Source: Daucus carota subsp. sativus
Lineage: Eukaryota > Streptophyta > Magnoliopsida > Apiales > Apiaceae
Reading direction: 5' to 3'
Assembly: GCF_001625215.2 (NCBI RefSeq)
Contig: NC_030388.2
Coordinates: 25,160,558 to 25,224,557, forward strand
Length of the DNA stretch: 64,000 nucleotides
Position numbers and translations under genes: made by a program. Below are positions 20,819 to 34,314 of the stretch, one piece after another (the stretch's first letter is position 1; every line of letters begins with the position of its first letter). Below the pieces are notes generated by a model. The model was not told the origin of the DNA. It did not search any database and was given only the letters and a program-made list of their open reading frames with translations.

Positions 20819-22965
20819 ATCCACTGGGAAGCTCAGATACGCATAAAATCGATTTCCACCTGTGATACACTCCATACTTCTCGAGGATTCGATTTTTACC
20901 TGCAATACACTCTATACTTTTCGAGGATTCGAGTTGCATTACTGAATGTTTTTGGTTAGATATCCTAATTAATTGGCTAATCCTAATGGTTTCTGCATCG
21001 ACAACATTCTTCTCTTTTGAATTAAGATGTGAGAAGGTATGTTAGAGAGTGTAAAGTTTGTCAAGCTGCAAAATCTGAAACTGTGGCTGAACTTACAGCC
21101 TTTACGAATTCCATCCTTCATCCTTCCACTGCTATTATTGTGGCTTTACCTTACCTGAATGTTGTGTTTAAGCTACATGAATGGCCCAGAAGTGTTGTTA
21201 GTGACAGTTTTTTTTTCTAAGTTCTTTCTTGCAAGGTTTAGTTTATTTGCATGGCACGCATTTGTTACTATCATAAGTATATCATCTTGAGACAGATGGC
21301 TAAACAGAGATTGTTAACAAGTGTCCTGAGACCTATTTGAGATGTATGCGTGGGGGAAATGAAAAAGACTGGTGTAAATAGTTACCACCTACAGAGTGTT
21401 GGTACAACATACACTTTCACTTTACAAATCAAATGACTCCTTATGTGGTAGTCTCTAGTCTGTAATCAGTCTCCACCTCTGCATTTCCCTTGCTCCCTTG
21501 TTTGGCGAAAGAATCAGCAAATGTGGATGTAGATAGAAGTATACTTAGAAGTTAGAAGAGAACAGATGATTCCAACTTCCAAAGGTCATTTGTTAAGGGC
21601 ATTGGTGCTTGGGTCTGGCGGAAGCTTTGACATTGGTGCTTGGGTCTGGCTGAAGTTACATCCCTATAGGCAAGCTTATGTGCAATTGCGAAGGACCCAG
21701 AAGTTGGCAATGAAATTATATTGTCCTTTCCAAATTGTGGCTAAAATTGATTAGGTAGCTAAAATTGGCAATGATGTGTTTCATCATTCATGTTTCTTTA
21801 CTCATTATCTTGGAAAGGAACTGCAGCCACAATAAGCAAAACCATGCGAGGATGCTAAGGAACATCAGCAGGCTCAGTTCGTACAAGTCAAACCTGAAGA
21901 ACCGTTGCCAAAAGAACGAGAGAAGTCATGAGGTGTGTTGAAGCTGTATATGAAAAGTGACGCTGCCTACAACCAGTTGATGGTGAACCACTATTAAATA
22001 CACTGCTCATTTTAACTCGTCAAGTGTTAAATCTGCTCACGCCCATAGCTTAGCACGGGTTGGTTACACATTTAAACATTTGCAGTGATGGACTCTGAAC
22101 TTTTAGATTTTCTCAGCATTCTATAGCTTCTCTACTTGTTTTCTTCGTGGTCTTGTTACCGGGGCATAGGCTGCATTGTGTACTACCATACATGGGTTAA
22201 ATTTCCGATCTCTGATGTTGTATTTGGTTAGAGACAATGGGATGAAATGAGCAAATATAAAAGAAAATAAAAGAGGTTTGAAAGAGTTTTGAGAATAAAT
22301 AAATAAGTGTAAAATTGTGATGTAATTTGAGAGAAAATTGACTGTGGAGAAATGAGAGGGGTTTGAATTCTAGTATAGGGATAAGAAATGGAACGGGGGA
22401 ACAAATGACATATTAAAACAATTATTCATAATATAGTTCAAATTTTATTTCATTCCTTCCGAATTCCTTGACTAAACGTAACATAAATTTATTTGTTTGG
22501 TGTCCAACCAACCATTCTAAGAGTACATGATAATTTGACTTGATATTACTGTCAAATATCCTTTAAAGGGCATTTATAGTTTGAACTCCAACAATGAATG
22601 TGACAAGTATCTGGCTGTCCCTTGTTAACCCCGAAACATTCTTGAGACTCATAAGCAGGTTTAATTGACACTGGCTTGTTACCCACACACACATTTTTAG
22701 GGCTACACAGCACATAAATTTCCCCACCTCTTTCAACTTCCTCAGAGACCATATAGACAAGTCATATGGTCCTTAAAAACAAACAAGACAGCAAGTAATA
22801 TGATAAACGAGTTTTAAGATACAACTGCAAAATGTAATCAGATATGTTGTACAAGCAGAAATTCAAGAGTTTTGCAACATAATAGTTTCAAACCACTAAT
22901 ATTATTCCAATTTCCAACACGCCATTGAACAACTTTTGAATTCCAGAGCTTGCCATTTGGCCATA
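20819..22965. other. Intergenic between convergent TMK and UBC2 genes
   Basis: It contains a gypsy relic (21000-21960) and a possible hAT-like MITE (about 22215-22490, weak TTTGGTTAG/CTAAAC ends). The part from about 22560 is likely the 3' untranslated region of the minus-strand UBC2 gene. A 30-bp repeated motif with CGAGGATTCGA occurs twice near 20855-20935. No host gene is seen. Confidence 0.55.
21000..21960 (+). mobile_element. Ty3/gypsy retrotransposon relic (integrase remnants)
   Basis: Short coding traces in plus orientation resemble the zinc-binding end of a gypsy integrase (RECKVCQAAK) near the start and the C-terminal part of integrase (VWLKLHPYRQAYVQL) near the end. No LTRs, gag or reverse transcriptase are seen. 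The copy is old and clearly broken, with many breaks and internal loss. It lies downstream of the thymidylate kinase stop. Confidence 0.75.
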
Positions 22966-25900
22966 TTAATCAGCTGTCCAACTCTGCTCTACAACCTCTC
23001 TCACTCTTCTGTTGTACTCGCGTTTGTTCTCGCTGAACATTCTTGCAGCTTCCGAATTAGCGGGTGAATTTGGATTTGGGTCACAGAGCAATGACTGCAA
23101 GAGATATATTTACAAAAGCAAGTGTGGGTCAGCACCACATCACAAACAAAACTTGTTATTTTTAAACTTTTTATTTTAAAAGCAAAGGAAATAATTATAT
23201 TGATGATCTAAGAATAGATAACAAGTCAGACAGACGAAGAACCTATAACAACTACTTCAGGGTAATTGCCATGAATAGAACAAAACTATATAATTCATCT
23301 CATCTAAATCTGTGAGCACCCATAACACATATATGAATGCAGCCACAGTAACAATTGTTACAAGAGGTGACAACTAGCTTAATCATCTTGGGATACAAGA
23401 AAAATTGCAACTTATAAGTAAAAAATTTAACATCCAGCCATAATCTGGACTGTACATAATCATATGTCAACTAGATTGACAGGTCATGCTTAGAAGACCA
23501 AAACAGAGGCACAATGTAGTGGGCAGATGGATACCTGAATGGAGGTAAGAATAGCAGCCACATCATAAATAGGACTCCACTGATTTTGCAGAATGTCCAA
23601 GCATATGCTTCCATCAGCGTAAACTGGGCAAAATATAAGACAGAAAGTTAGGCCCCATATAACAAATGTAAGCAAGTTGATAACCTCTTCTCAATTTTAA
23701 TCCGAAACCATCATTTAAGCTATGTTCAGATTCAAGAGTATAAATGTTACTAGCTTTGTTGTGGTGAAGGTAGCTTTTGTTCTCAAAGTCAAACAAAAAA
23801 TACTAAGTTAAATGGAAGAACAAAATATCTACAAACTACTCAAATCTTCAAAGAGAAGAGGAAACGGGTCCAAGAAGTACAACTTTAGCCTCTTAATATT
23901 TTCTGACAAGTGGTGACTCTGATAAGTGGGTATGCAAAGGCATTACACATGAAGAACCATTAGGAGCCCATTTGGTTGGGCTTAAAATTGTGACTTATGA
24001 CTTAACATGACTTTATGTGATAAGCAAAGATTTTAAAATGTCTATTGGGGTAATTTCGACTTAATACTTGTGGGTTATTAAAAATGTAATAATTTCAACT
24101 TTAAGCCGGTTTCTGACTTATTAGACAAATAGACATTTTCCAGCTTAAAGCCCAGACTTAAAACCCACACAAAGAGGCTCTAGGTTTATATGGTAAACAA
24201 AAATTCTAGAAACTCAAATTCAAAAAAAAATCTCAGATTCATCTTTGCATACATCATACATGATACAGCTGTGCTTCTAGCTCAACACCAATTCTAAGTT
24301 CCATACATTGAAAATCCACCAGGTACCATCCAAAACTCCATCTTTGACACTTGATGACATCCATTTAGGTGGCATGAAATGATCAAAAAAACTACGTGAC
24401 TCGAGATAACTACATCCAATTATAAATTTGTCTCAGATAGCTACTGTTTATAGTCCTTTCTCGATCATATATAGAGTAATTACTGTCAAACAGAGGTCAA
24501 CTACCAAAAGTAGTGTTTGTAATCTTAATACTGAATTTGGTTGACAAGACTTGGTACAGGAGCATGGAGAAAAGCTAGACAAGATGCCGCAACTTCTGAC
24601 CCAAAGGAAAAAGTACATTAATGATATAAATAATCAAACAAATTTGCTGGAAATGAGAATCGAGCTTCATCTATCAGTTTAGCCCAGATGGCTTATTAGT
24701 CCTATCTCCATAAAATCTGTACTGGATTATCATTTCCAAAACAAACTTAATTATCATATTACTGTTGTTCAAATATTTAATTCAAATCATAAATTGGCTG
24801 AGCAGACCAGCTCAAAGAGCAAAAGCAAATCTAGCTAAAATATAGTAGGTAGCTAAAAGTTCCTCAAGTAAAATGAAGACACAGGTATATGCAGAGTTAA
24901 TCAAGTATACCACTGGACAAGAGTTTGATAAAAGCCGCAGAAACCAAACAAAGAACCAATAAGACCAAGTTTCATTACTTAACTTTATTATATGACAAGG
25001 CCAACTGTTGGCAAAAGTAAGTTGTATTTAAAGGGCACAACTCCAATAATTAAAAGCGCTCAAAGCTGCAGATACGAACTTTATGTATGTCCTATGTTAA
25101 AGTTCCAACTTACTGTTTGGATGGAACATCCGAGAAACAAAACGCACAGTTGGTGGCTTATTTGGATAATCCTCCGAGAATTGAAGTGTCAACTTAAACG
25201 TACCTGATGAATAAAGAAAAAAACAAATAAAATAAATTTAGGATGGTTGATAAAACAGATTCTAACATCGGAGCAGATCATTCATTAGCTTGACGTAAAA
25301 AAAGAAATATGGAGTAAATGATGATATGACTTGCTTAGCATCTTATATTCCTTTATGTGCAACAGAACATTAAAATACTACACCAACAATTCTGCAATGT
25401 GTCCCATATTTTTTTTAAGGAAATGTGTCCCATAGATAATAACTAATTCTCTTTCTCTGTACTTAATTTGCATATTGCAAGAATCAGACTAAAATTAATT
25501 AAAGTGCACCATAGATGATGGTCAGCTTGGCACGACAGTCGAGTGTCAAGTTGATATCTGATACTGCTAGGTCATTGCTTCAAATGCTATTTCCGCACAA
25601 TTAGATAGGGTGATAGATCACAGACCAATATAATCAAGACACGTGTGAGGATAATTTAAAACAAAGGATAAGCTTATGCCGACAGGATTACACATTATAA
25701 ACCAATATTGTAATGACACGTATGAAGGATATCTCATCACCAACAAAGATAAAATATCCTTTACACACCACAAACGTTATATTACCCTAAAACATCCTCT
25801 TTAAGAAAAATAAGGTAAGGGTTGCATCAGATGGGATCCTCTTTAAGCGCAATCCACACTTAAAGCTCACAACACATAAAAACTCCATATACACACACAC

Positions 25901-26836
25901 ATATGTAGATGCTAAAACATACCAAGGACAGACAATAATAACAATAAAATTAAAAAACAGGTCACATTAATATTTACATGACAATAATCGATATACATCT
26001 TGCTATTATAGTAACAAAAGATATTAATAACTGATTTCACTAGTGACTAAAATGTTTTAATACTTACGACAAACAAATCGACTTTAATAATTTATCAAGA
26101 TTCTTAAAACCTCATCAAGATCATCATTAGGGTTTTCAACACCCTTAATTCTTCTTTTTTAAATTTAATCTTATTTGTTAGTGCATATGTCTATTTCATT
26201 ATACCGATCTTTTCTTTTCTATTAGCTGCTTGAGTTTATTTGCATTACACAGACATTTGGGGTCATCCGAGTTCCGACTTTAAGATCTAATTCTGATTGC
26301 TGGCCGTTTTGCTTTTTCAAAATCATCCAATTACCAATGACGCACACGTGTGCACAACACACAGTGCTTATGCAATTCAAGTAGTATTACATTGATTCAC
26401 CATAACGATGCGCTTTGTCGTTGCTTCACACATAAGCACTCTTTTTAACCATGCTGGGGACGACTTTTTATACATAAAAAACTCAATATCTTTGCAAAAT
26501 CCTTTGAGAAATATAATCCAGATAAATGAAACCTAAACTGCCATGCAATATAAGAAACAATGTCGTCTTTACGTACCTCCGTCCCATGGAGTGTCATCAG
26601 GACTGCAAGCCAATATAATGGATTAGTTACTTAAAATGAAAAATATTTTGTAATTCATCAAAGTAAACAGTAACTAATACACAGAAATTAACTATAATGA
26701 GCATGACCTACCCAAATATAACAGCATTCCACAACATGATATTGTTGTCTTGAGGAGCGCCACTGATGCCCGCAGGTGGATCTTGTTGCAGCCTCTTGAA
26801 ATCCCTCATAAGTCTTTTCCTCGAAGGTGTTGACAT
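22966..26836 (-). CDS. UBC2: Ubiquitin-conjugating enzyme E2, RAD6/UBC2 type
   Basis: This E2 accepts ubiquitin from E1 and, with partner E3 ligases, monoubiquitinates targets such as histone H2B and PCNA in the nucleus (family knowledge). Exons on the minus strand are 26836-26712, 26602-26577, 25203-25114, 23623-23535 and 23094-22966. They sum to 459 bases, that is exactly 152 residues, the normal plant RAD6 length. The protein starts [20 protein letters not shown] and ends [12 protein letters not shown]. The catalytic cysteine is Cys88 in [14 protein letters not shown]. The second coding exon is only 26 bases long. A 5' untranslated intron (26846-27490) precedes the start, and a MITE lies in the intron at 23624-25113. 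Paralogues UBC1-3 cannot be told apart here. Confidence 0.95.
23964..24180. mobile_element. 217-bp hAT-like MITE in UBC2 intron
   Basis: Inverted ends GAGCCCATTTGGTTGGGCTT (left) and the complement of GAGCCTCTTTGTGTGGGTTT (right) match at most positions. A non-coding interior lies inside a UBC2 intron. A target duplication is not clear, so the superfamily is inferred from the end sequence. Confidence 0.65.
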
Positions 26837-26845
26837 CCTTCCCCC

Positions 26846-27490
26846 CTAATAATCATATTGAAGACACATAACACCACTAACTCCAGAATTTCATAAAGAC
26901 TTATTACACATAAGAACCATGCTCATAAAGAGACCTTACTCCCTCACATACAAATATGCAATTGCACGACATAATTAAAAACCCGTCAAGCCCAAAAGTA
27001 TACACATAATCCAGGGTTTGCAATCAATCCACAAGACTATAAGCCTTTGACAAATTTCATCAGAAACATAACGATACCTAATTTCAAGCATCAAATATCA
27101 TAAACCAAATTTTAATTGATCTCCATCACAAATTCCACTAAAAAAATCTCGAATTTCGGGCTGAACTAAATCGATTCACCTAACATGTTAGTATTTATTC
27201 TTAAAAAAGCCAAATAAAGCTTCAACCATCACTTAAAAAACCCTAAATAAACAAAATTAAATTTTTCCAAGTGAACCCTAATTTATTTAATCAGCTAACA
27301 CTAGCATCAGATTACAAGATTAAACAACAAAAAAGAGTAATAAAAACCCTAAAGATCGAAACTTTAAGTAACCCACAGCTCAAAAATCAAAACTTTCACA
27401 AGAAAACAAGAAACCCTAGATCCAAAAACAAAGAAGCTCCAGCATAAATAAAACAAACCCATTAATATATGTAAAGAAAAGCAGTCTTAC
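26846..27490 (-). other. UBC2 5' untranslated intron
   Basis: On the minus strand a donor ACGA|GTAAGAC at 27490 and an acceptor TTATTAG at 26846, ten bases upstream of the UBC2 ATG, bound a T-rich 645-bp intron. Leader introns are common in plant ubiquitin-pathway genes and often raise expression. No coding sequence is seen in it. Confidence 0.65.
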
Positions 27491-28259
27491 TCGTAAGGAG
27501 CACCGGAGAAGATCGGAAAATAGTGATGATAATTGAGGTGATGCGACAAGTAAAAGTGAAAAGAAGAGAATCAATAGATATAAATATTGTGTGTATTTTA
27601 TGTATCACACAAATATAACATCCATGGTTATGAATATAATAAAATGGATCAGAGGGCTAGGATTTTCATCAAGTGGGGTGGAGAAACTAAATTATTTTTA
27701 TTCGGAGAGAATAAAAATATTCATGAATCATGACTTTCTTTTTTGTCGATTTTCCATGTTTTCTTTGTCGGTATGGTTTACTTTTTCTATATTTCATTTT
27801 AATAGAGTATTTAACTAGTAAATATTATATAATATCTTATCTTATATTAAATAAATACTTAATACATTTAATGCAAGATTAATGATTAAATAGACGTATC
27901 TTACACAAAATGTAAAGAAAAAAAATAAAAAAATAATTATTTTATTTTAAATATAGGTCATTAAATTAAGTACAAATAATCATTTAATTTTTTTTCCTAA
28001 TTATTATTATTATCTTAAAATTTATTTATTAAATATATTTTATTATAACCGTCTAGACGAGTTTAGGTGGGATAGTAACCACGTCAAACTTATTTCATTT
28101 ATAAAAAATTTTAAATTGAGTAAGATCGACTGATATATGTATAAAAAACTCTAAACAAAATAAGAACCTTTCCGCGATATTCCCCAGTAATCATGTAAAC
28201 TTATTTTAACCGATCTATGTATAAAAATATCTTAAAATGAGCAAGATCGTTTTAAGTGG

Positions 28260-28644
28260 TCATTTGATTGAAGAAAGGGTACAGGGTTAAGAAATCAGGA
28301 TATAGGGTTGGAATAAGGAATCGGGTTGAGATGGTATGGGATTGAGGTGTCATTTTTGATATCATATGTTTGGTTGAGTTCTGGAATAAACATATCTGAT
28401 TTGAAATATTTTTAAGTGATTAACTATAATTAATTTAAAAAATTTTGAAATAATTTTTTTATATATTTTTGAGTCCTCAATTTCATCTGTTACCAATAAT
28501 TTGAATTTAAAGATATAAATAAAAGTGAAAATAAAAGAAAAAAGTTGATCCCTCAAACCCATGTTTCATACCCACCTCCTCCCTTGAAAAAAAATTCAAC
28601 CAAACACAACCCATACCTAATACGGAAAAGCATGAACCAAACGA
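28260..28644. mobile_element. Possible hAT-like MITE inside a repeated motif
   Basis: Weak inverted ends (GTCATTTGATTGAAG at the left; complement of GTCGTTTGGTTCATG at the right) flank about 385 bp of A+T-rich, non-coding DNA. On both sides lie copies of the motif TGAGCAAGATCGTTT, so the insertion may have split a small repeat array. Confidence 0.4.
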
Positions 28645-29040
28645 CGATTTATGTATAAAAAGAATCTTAAACTGAGCAAGATCGTTTCGGGTTCGGTGAT
28701 GTTTAGGGAGTTGCATGGACCAATTTTCAGAACACAAAACTACCTTTGATCATCATATGTCATACAACCTAACTTAACTTCTAAGGACTCCAAACCTAAT
28801 TTGTTACAAACTTAATCACAACTTGTTAACAAAATGTGGCCAAAACCTATTCAAATCAAACCTCAAAAAAATACGGATTTAAAACCCCCATTTTCCAACA
28901 TTAAAAGGATACCTCAGCATATGTCACAATACTGAAGAATATTTATATGACCACACGATTAAGTTGTTATAGTTGCACCACTACTCACATATTAAAGGCA
29001 ATATTCCAATACACCTCTAATATACTCCCTCAATATACTA

Positions 29041-29272
29041 CTCTCGTCCCATTTTAACTGCTTTTGACTTTTTTATACGTATTTTAAGATGTTAAAAAAA
29101 TCACATCTAAACATAATATTTTTTTATAAAATTTATATCAAATAAAAGTTCAGAATCTAAACTTTTATTTGATATAAGTATTGAATTATTTTATTGAGTG
29201 TAGATATTGTTTTTTTACACCTCAATGTACGTGTTAAAAAGTCAAACATCAGTTAAAATGGGACAGTGGGAG
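29041..29272. mobile_element. Stowaway-like MITE, 232 bp
   Basis: Ends CTCTCGTCCCATTTTAACTG and the complement CAGTTAAAATGGGACAGTGG form long terminal inverted repeats flanked by TA. The interior contains a second inverted repeat around TATCAAATAAAAGTT. It belongs to a different subfamily from the elements at 17415 and 36532. Confidence 0.88.
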
Positions 29273-29439
29273 TAATATACTAGATAACCACAGACTAAGC
29301 AGAAATGGAGAATACTATGCAACATCATTGTTTACAAGAGTGAGCGAGTGAGATGAATAGCACTCCATCCCAACAAGAAAAATGAAACTGGTGGTTTTCC
29401 CACTAATAACATCTGGTGCTAGTTACTACAAAATTTAAA

Positions 29440-32400
29440 TCAGTTGCTCACCACTACTTCGGCGGAATCTGCCGCAAAGTAGTTGTCAAAGAAGTTGGCG
29501 GGTTCGTATATGAAGCAAGATATAACGTCACGGAGTGTAATTACACCAACTATTTCTTTACCATCGCCTGCTACCACGTAAATCCTATGAACCGACTTTG
29601 AAGCAAGAATATGTATGACCTCCTCGAGAGTTGAATCAAGACTACATGTGACTGCCACACCTACCTTCTGGGTAGTATGAAGTCCCCCAGCAACGGTATT
29701 GATGAAATCACCAACAGTAACTTGCCTGAAAGGATGAATTGGAAGTGTGGATCATCGATCATTGATCATTGATTAACAGGGTAAGATACTAATTAATAGT
29801 ATATAAACCTTGAGTAGTTATTAGTTCTCGATTAATGAGCTTCTCATTTTCCAAAAAAAAAAGCAGCACCTCTATGTTGTCCTCAACTAGAACGGTGTTC
29901 ATCGATTAAATAAGCATTGATATATTAGACAATGTGACCCAAAATGTTGTTAATAAGACCTATCTTCAGTCTGCTAAACAAATTTAGAATTGTCACATCT
30001 AATTAAGTACCTGAAGTTGGAGAAAAGGTCGTGGTTGAGTAACAAGTATCTAATATCTCGTATGCTTAAGCTGCCCACAATTTTCTTCTCTGGTCCCCCG
30101 ACTACAGGTAGACCCCCAATTTGGTTATCCTTCATTTTCTTGAAAGCTTCTAATACTAGTTCAGTATTTTCGATGGAAATAACCTGAACAAAGTTAGAGG
30201 AAAAATATTCAAAACTCCCATCTTAAGCAATCAAAACATAAATATGAAGTTGCAATCAAAACATAAATCTGAAGTTTCCAGGGATATGTCACCTCATCAC
30301 TTGACATAAACGGAAGACCTAGTTCAGTAATTGGATGAGCAGAAATACTATCAAACCAGTCTCTTCCTTTGCATCTCTCAAGACCCTTTATAACTGCAGA
30401 CTGAGTTATGTAGTTTGTTATGCATGGTTCTCCTCTTTCAACTACAGGTACATTCCTCAACCTGTACTTGGAAAGCAGCAATAACACACACAACATCGAG
30501 CTATCTGCTGATACTGGAATAAATGGTGCCCAACGATAAGATTTCACGACAGATCTCACCTGTAAAGTGTAAATAATAACTACATCAAACTTATATTGTT
30601 TCTCAACAAGCAAAAAAATTGAGGGAACTTCTCTGGCCGCTTATTAAAATTATGTACCCAAGCTTGTAAGCTAAATTATATCTCACTCTTTGTCACACCC
30701 CTCAATGTATACATACACGTAAAATGAAGCTCATCATTTCATATTTATGATGGGGAGCAAAACACAGCAAGTAATGTTAGAAATTTGCTCTATTAAAAGT
30801 TTGAAGTGGAGCAAATTGGCATAAATCCATGGCCATGTTTGTTTGAAGGGATTATAATCCTCGGATTACTACCTTACTTATCTCAATTGTAAAGGATTCA
30901 TATTTTAATCATTGTTTTAGTTCATTTCCATAGGACTATCTACCTTGTGAGAAAAGGTATTATAATCGACAAAAATGAACCAAAAAGGTGATTGCAATCA
31001 ATACCATGAGATTATAATACTTTAAATTTAAAGAGATTATTGTAGTTGTTTGGGGATTTTAATCCCTTCAAACAAACATGGCCCAAGTATATCTACTACT
31101 CGGGATAAATTGACGTCTTACATCATTGTTAGATAGATAATTTTTTCTAGCAATATCTATAGTGAAGAAAAATGATGTCCTTGTATAAGTTTCCTTTTAA
31201 AATTCACAGAGATTACCGCACCTAATTTTATGTTTTGTTTGGTAGGATGAATCTAATGAGGTGAGTCAAGTGTGAGAAAATTTAGAGGTGGAAGATGAGG
31301 ATAGATTAGGCGCGAGTGAAAAATATGATAGTGCGAAAACTTTCTGTTATGATGAGTTTTATGAAGGATATACTCAGAGATACGAATGAGCATTCAATTG
31401 TAAAGTGGGAAATATGATGGAGGGAATGACTTAATGCATATATGTTCACAAATGTAGTTCCAATTCCATTCACTTGCCACATTCCTTTCATCCAGTTGGA
31501 TACAACATTGGAAAGTGGTATCACATTTGACAGTGCCATTATCTTGTTTATAAAGCATCATAGATCACAAATATGCTTACCGTGGTAGATGTAAAAGGCT
31601 CTTCTTCAAGAAGGACTTTGTAGAAATCCTCGCCCATTTTATCAGCAGCAGAGGCAGCATCTTTTGACATCCCCTTGCCCGCAGCAACTCCACTAACGAC
31701 AGCAGCTCCAACTGCAGCAGCAGTTATTCCTGCAGCTGCCACAGGACCTGTTGCACCCACTGCTAATGCTCCAAGAGCACCAGCAGCACCTGCACCTACT
31801 CCAGCAGCTGTGGCCGAACCGGTTGCTAAGACAGCTGCAGCAAATTCCGCACCCTCTAATACCCACAGAACAATTGCAGAGTAATCTAAAATTCCCAAAT
31901 ACCTCTCTCTCCAGTCTACGGTTTTAACTTCATCAGTCACTTTTACAGGTGCTGACAAGATATTGGCATCTGATAGAATCTTAATTGCCTCACCAACAGA
32001 TTGGTCTGCTTGAATTTCAATCACTACAAAAAAAAAAAAAATGCAAACTCACACAACTAAATAATTTCGATATCTATGTGCAGAGGCGGACCAAGTTTAT
32101 AACGTAAGTGGACTATAGGAAAATGCTTGGTGCACATAACTGTGTACAAAAACATGTACATAATGACATGTGGTGGATTTTAATTGGATGCCCCCCCTGC
32201 ATTTACACCAACCACCCCAATTAAAACCCGCCACATCACTTGCCACATCATTATGTACAAATTTTCTGTACACAATTATGTGCACCTAGCACTACTCGTG
32301 GACTATAAGACCCAAATAAATTTCACAATACAGTCTCTAACAATTCCATATCTAGCTTACAGTTCCAAAAAAGTCAAATATAAGGTTGGTCGACATCGGA

Positions 32401-32851
32401 ATTCTACACATTCTGCTAAATTTGTGTCTTCCCTAATATTGTAACTCTTTGACATTCAATGTTATACCTTAACTCAATCAGAAAAATCAGTGTACAGGTT
32501 TGATCTAAAATCTTGCTCAAGTTACATTCTTCTTCCGAGAATCATAAAATTTTAGCTAAAACCTACCTCTTCTTATATTCTCGCTAGTCCTTCACAATGC
32601 ACATATACGAGTGGTGAAACAAAATTAGAAAAAAAAAGAAAGGTAAACAAGTTATGACCTTTGCCTCTAGGGACTTGCGGGAATGAGGAAACAGGTATTC
32701 TTGCGAAGGCATCGGTTAAGGTCTCCTGCAATGACATTGGCAATTTCTTTCTGCTCTGAACCATATCAAAGTAAGAACTATAGCTTGGATCCATTAGTAT
32801 ATCTTTTGGCCCTTCTGGCCCTGCCATATCCAAATCTTCTGTCTCTGCCAT
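29440..32851 (-). CDS. KING1: SnRK1 regulatory subunit gamma (KING1/SNF4-like, CBS domains)
   Basis: This is a regulatory subunit linked to the SnRK1 energy-sensing kinase. Minus-strand exons are 32851-32659, 32023-31581, 30559-30293, 30183-30011 and 29725-29440, giving 453 residues. It has four CBS-type motifs: EIQADQSVGEAIKILSDANI, then RWAPFIPVSADSSMLCVLLL, then ENTELVLEAFKKMKDN, then the last ending IVGVITLRDVISCF. Between the first and second is the Ala/Gly-rich stretch AAGITAAAVGAAVVSGVAAG that marks KING1 and is absent from fungal SNF4. An intron in the 5' untranslated region (32868-33150) is likely. The second exon encodes a stretch that also reads as open frames on the opposite strand because of its GCx codons; those are shadows. 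Introns 1 and 2 each carry a MITE. Confidence 0.93.
30831..31083. mobile_element. 253-bp MITE in KING1 intron 2
   Basis: Near-perfect terminal inverted repeats, GGCCATGTTTGTTTGAAGGG and its complement, bound the insert. The interior repeats the GGATTATAATCC theme. Target duplication is not obvious. The TGTTTGTTTG end is like hAT or PIF-type MITEs; superfamily left open. Confidence 0.8.
32129..32286. mobile_element. 158-bp foldback MITE in KING1 intron 1
   Basis: Inverted arms of more than 40 bp (GGTGCACATAACTGTGTACA at the left; complement of GGTGCACATAATTGTGTACA at the right) surround a short centre with a run of C. The insert is non-coding and without a clear target duplication. Confidence 0.78.
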
Positions 32852-34314
32852 ATCCAAATGTTCTGCCCTGATCATAAATTAAACAAATAATAGCTTACAC
32901 CTTGACATTATTACTGCCACCCTTTTTAACAACAAGAACTTTGATCAAGAATACAATCACATATCACACCTAGACATTCTCAGATATAAGCATACACACA
33001 TCACTTGTTAATATGAACAAAAACATTTTAACAGAATCATGTGATGAATTAAAATCTTAATCAGTTTAATATTGTAACAAAACAAGGGCTTATAAAAAAC
33101 ATGCAATAGATTTAAGGAATATTGTAGAAGACAATGGTGTTAATAAATACCTCTGGGGGACCTTTGGATTAATGTGTCCCTGCAGGAAGATGAGATTAGA
33201 AGATTGGGAAACAACAACTGGGTAGTAGTACTTGTTTTGTGTGAGGGGTGAAGACCTGACACGTGTGAGACAGGTGTAAACATAAAATTGACCCAAAAGA
33301 GGTAAACTTTTTTTTTTATTCTTTTCTCAGGGGCACTTAAATTTTTCCTTTTATGGAAAGCGGGACTTAATTCAGATAGCAGTAAATTAAAAATTAGTTT
33401 TTCTAGTATGTCATCTGCATATAGCAACAATGATCTGCATATCCTGCCAACCATTTTTTCAGGTAGGTGATAAGAATTGTATTGGCTTCAGTTTCACTGA
33501 TTATAATAATCTATCAAAATCTTCTTCTAAAAAAAATAATTATTAATATATGCTCATGGGCACATACCAAAGATCCATAAAATTTTAACTAAAAAGTGAA
33601 TAATTTTTCTCTTTTCTCTGAAAAGAAAATATTTAGATTAACTGAATGATATTTTAAAAAAGCATTTATTAAATGGGATTAATAATATTGTGAACTCAAT
33701 TAGGAAATTTGGAAGAAAAGAGAGAAATTTATAAAATCTTCTCCTATTCATGTTTTAAAAATTTTCTAAAAAAGAAAGCTTTCTTTTCTTAAAAAAAAAT
33801 TAAATATGAATTTTTTTCTAAATATTTTTATAAAATTTATGAAAATTTATTTTTTAAATATCAAACTCTTTTAAGAAGGAATGACAAGGGGATACCGGGA
33901 CAGAGGGAGAGTATTTCATATTGTACACTATGTAGATCACTCTGTAACTAAAGTCTTCCCAGTTGATGTTTGATTATGAAAGTAAAATATATCAATGTTA
34001 GGTTTCTTTTAAGATTGTGGAGCTAAATATCTTCCTGATAACATGATAAGTGCATATGTAAATATAAGTATAAGACAATTCTGTGTTAAAAGTTAATTTG
34101 AGTGATACAAGTAGTATAACAATCCGAGTTGGGTTCCAAATATGAGACCAGAGAGCTAATCTAAGCATGTATCTAAGAGCATCTAGTTAAATGTGAGTAT
34201 TTACACACTTTAGCATGAAAAATTTCACAAACTCGAGAAAAACAAATCAACAAGAGGTTGTTAATGCACATATCACAACTTGAAGCTTTGCTTGATTATT
34301 CATGCATGCTTTCA
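32852..34314. other. Intergenic between KING1 promoter and pectate lyase 3' end
   Basis: It contains the KING1 leader exon (upstream of 33151), its promoter and A+T-rich DNA with runs of T and A. Near 33880-33910 the text GGGACAGAGGGAGAGTA looks like one end of a Stowaway element whose other end I cannot find. No gene is seen. Confidence 0.5.

Larger units (their letters stand above)
27491..29439. other. Intergenic upstream of UBC2 and downstream of KING1
   Basis: A+T-rich DNA with the UBC2 promoter next to 27500. It holds degenerate copies of a motif reading TATGTATAAAAA...TGAGCAAGATCGTT (about 28130-28690), a possible MITE and a Stowaway element at 29041-29272. No gene is seen. Confidence 0.6.

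Noticed and set aside
31675-31884. Pro/Ala/Thr-rich plus-strand frame
   Set aside because: It is the reverse of the Ala/Gly-rich KING1 segment; repetitive GCx codons read open on both strands.
33140-33454. Minus-strand frame of 104 codons upstream of KING1
   Set aside because: It covers the KING1 leader exon and a T-rich promoter stretch. There is no recognisable domain.
33880-33915. GGGACAGAGGGAGAGTA as a full Stowaway element
   Set aside because: Only one end is visible; no matching inverted end lies within 500 bases upstream.
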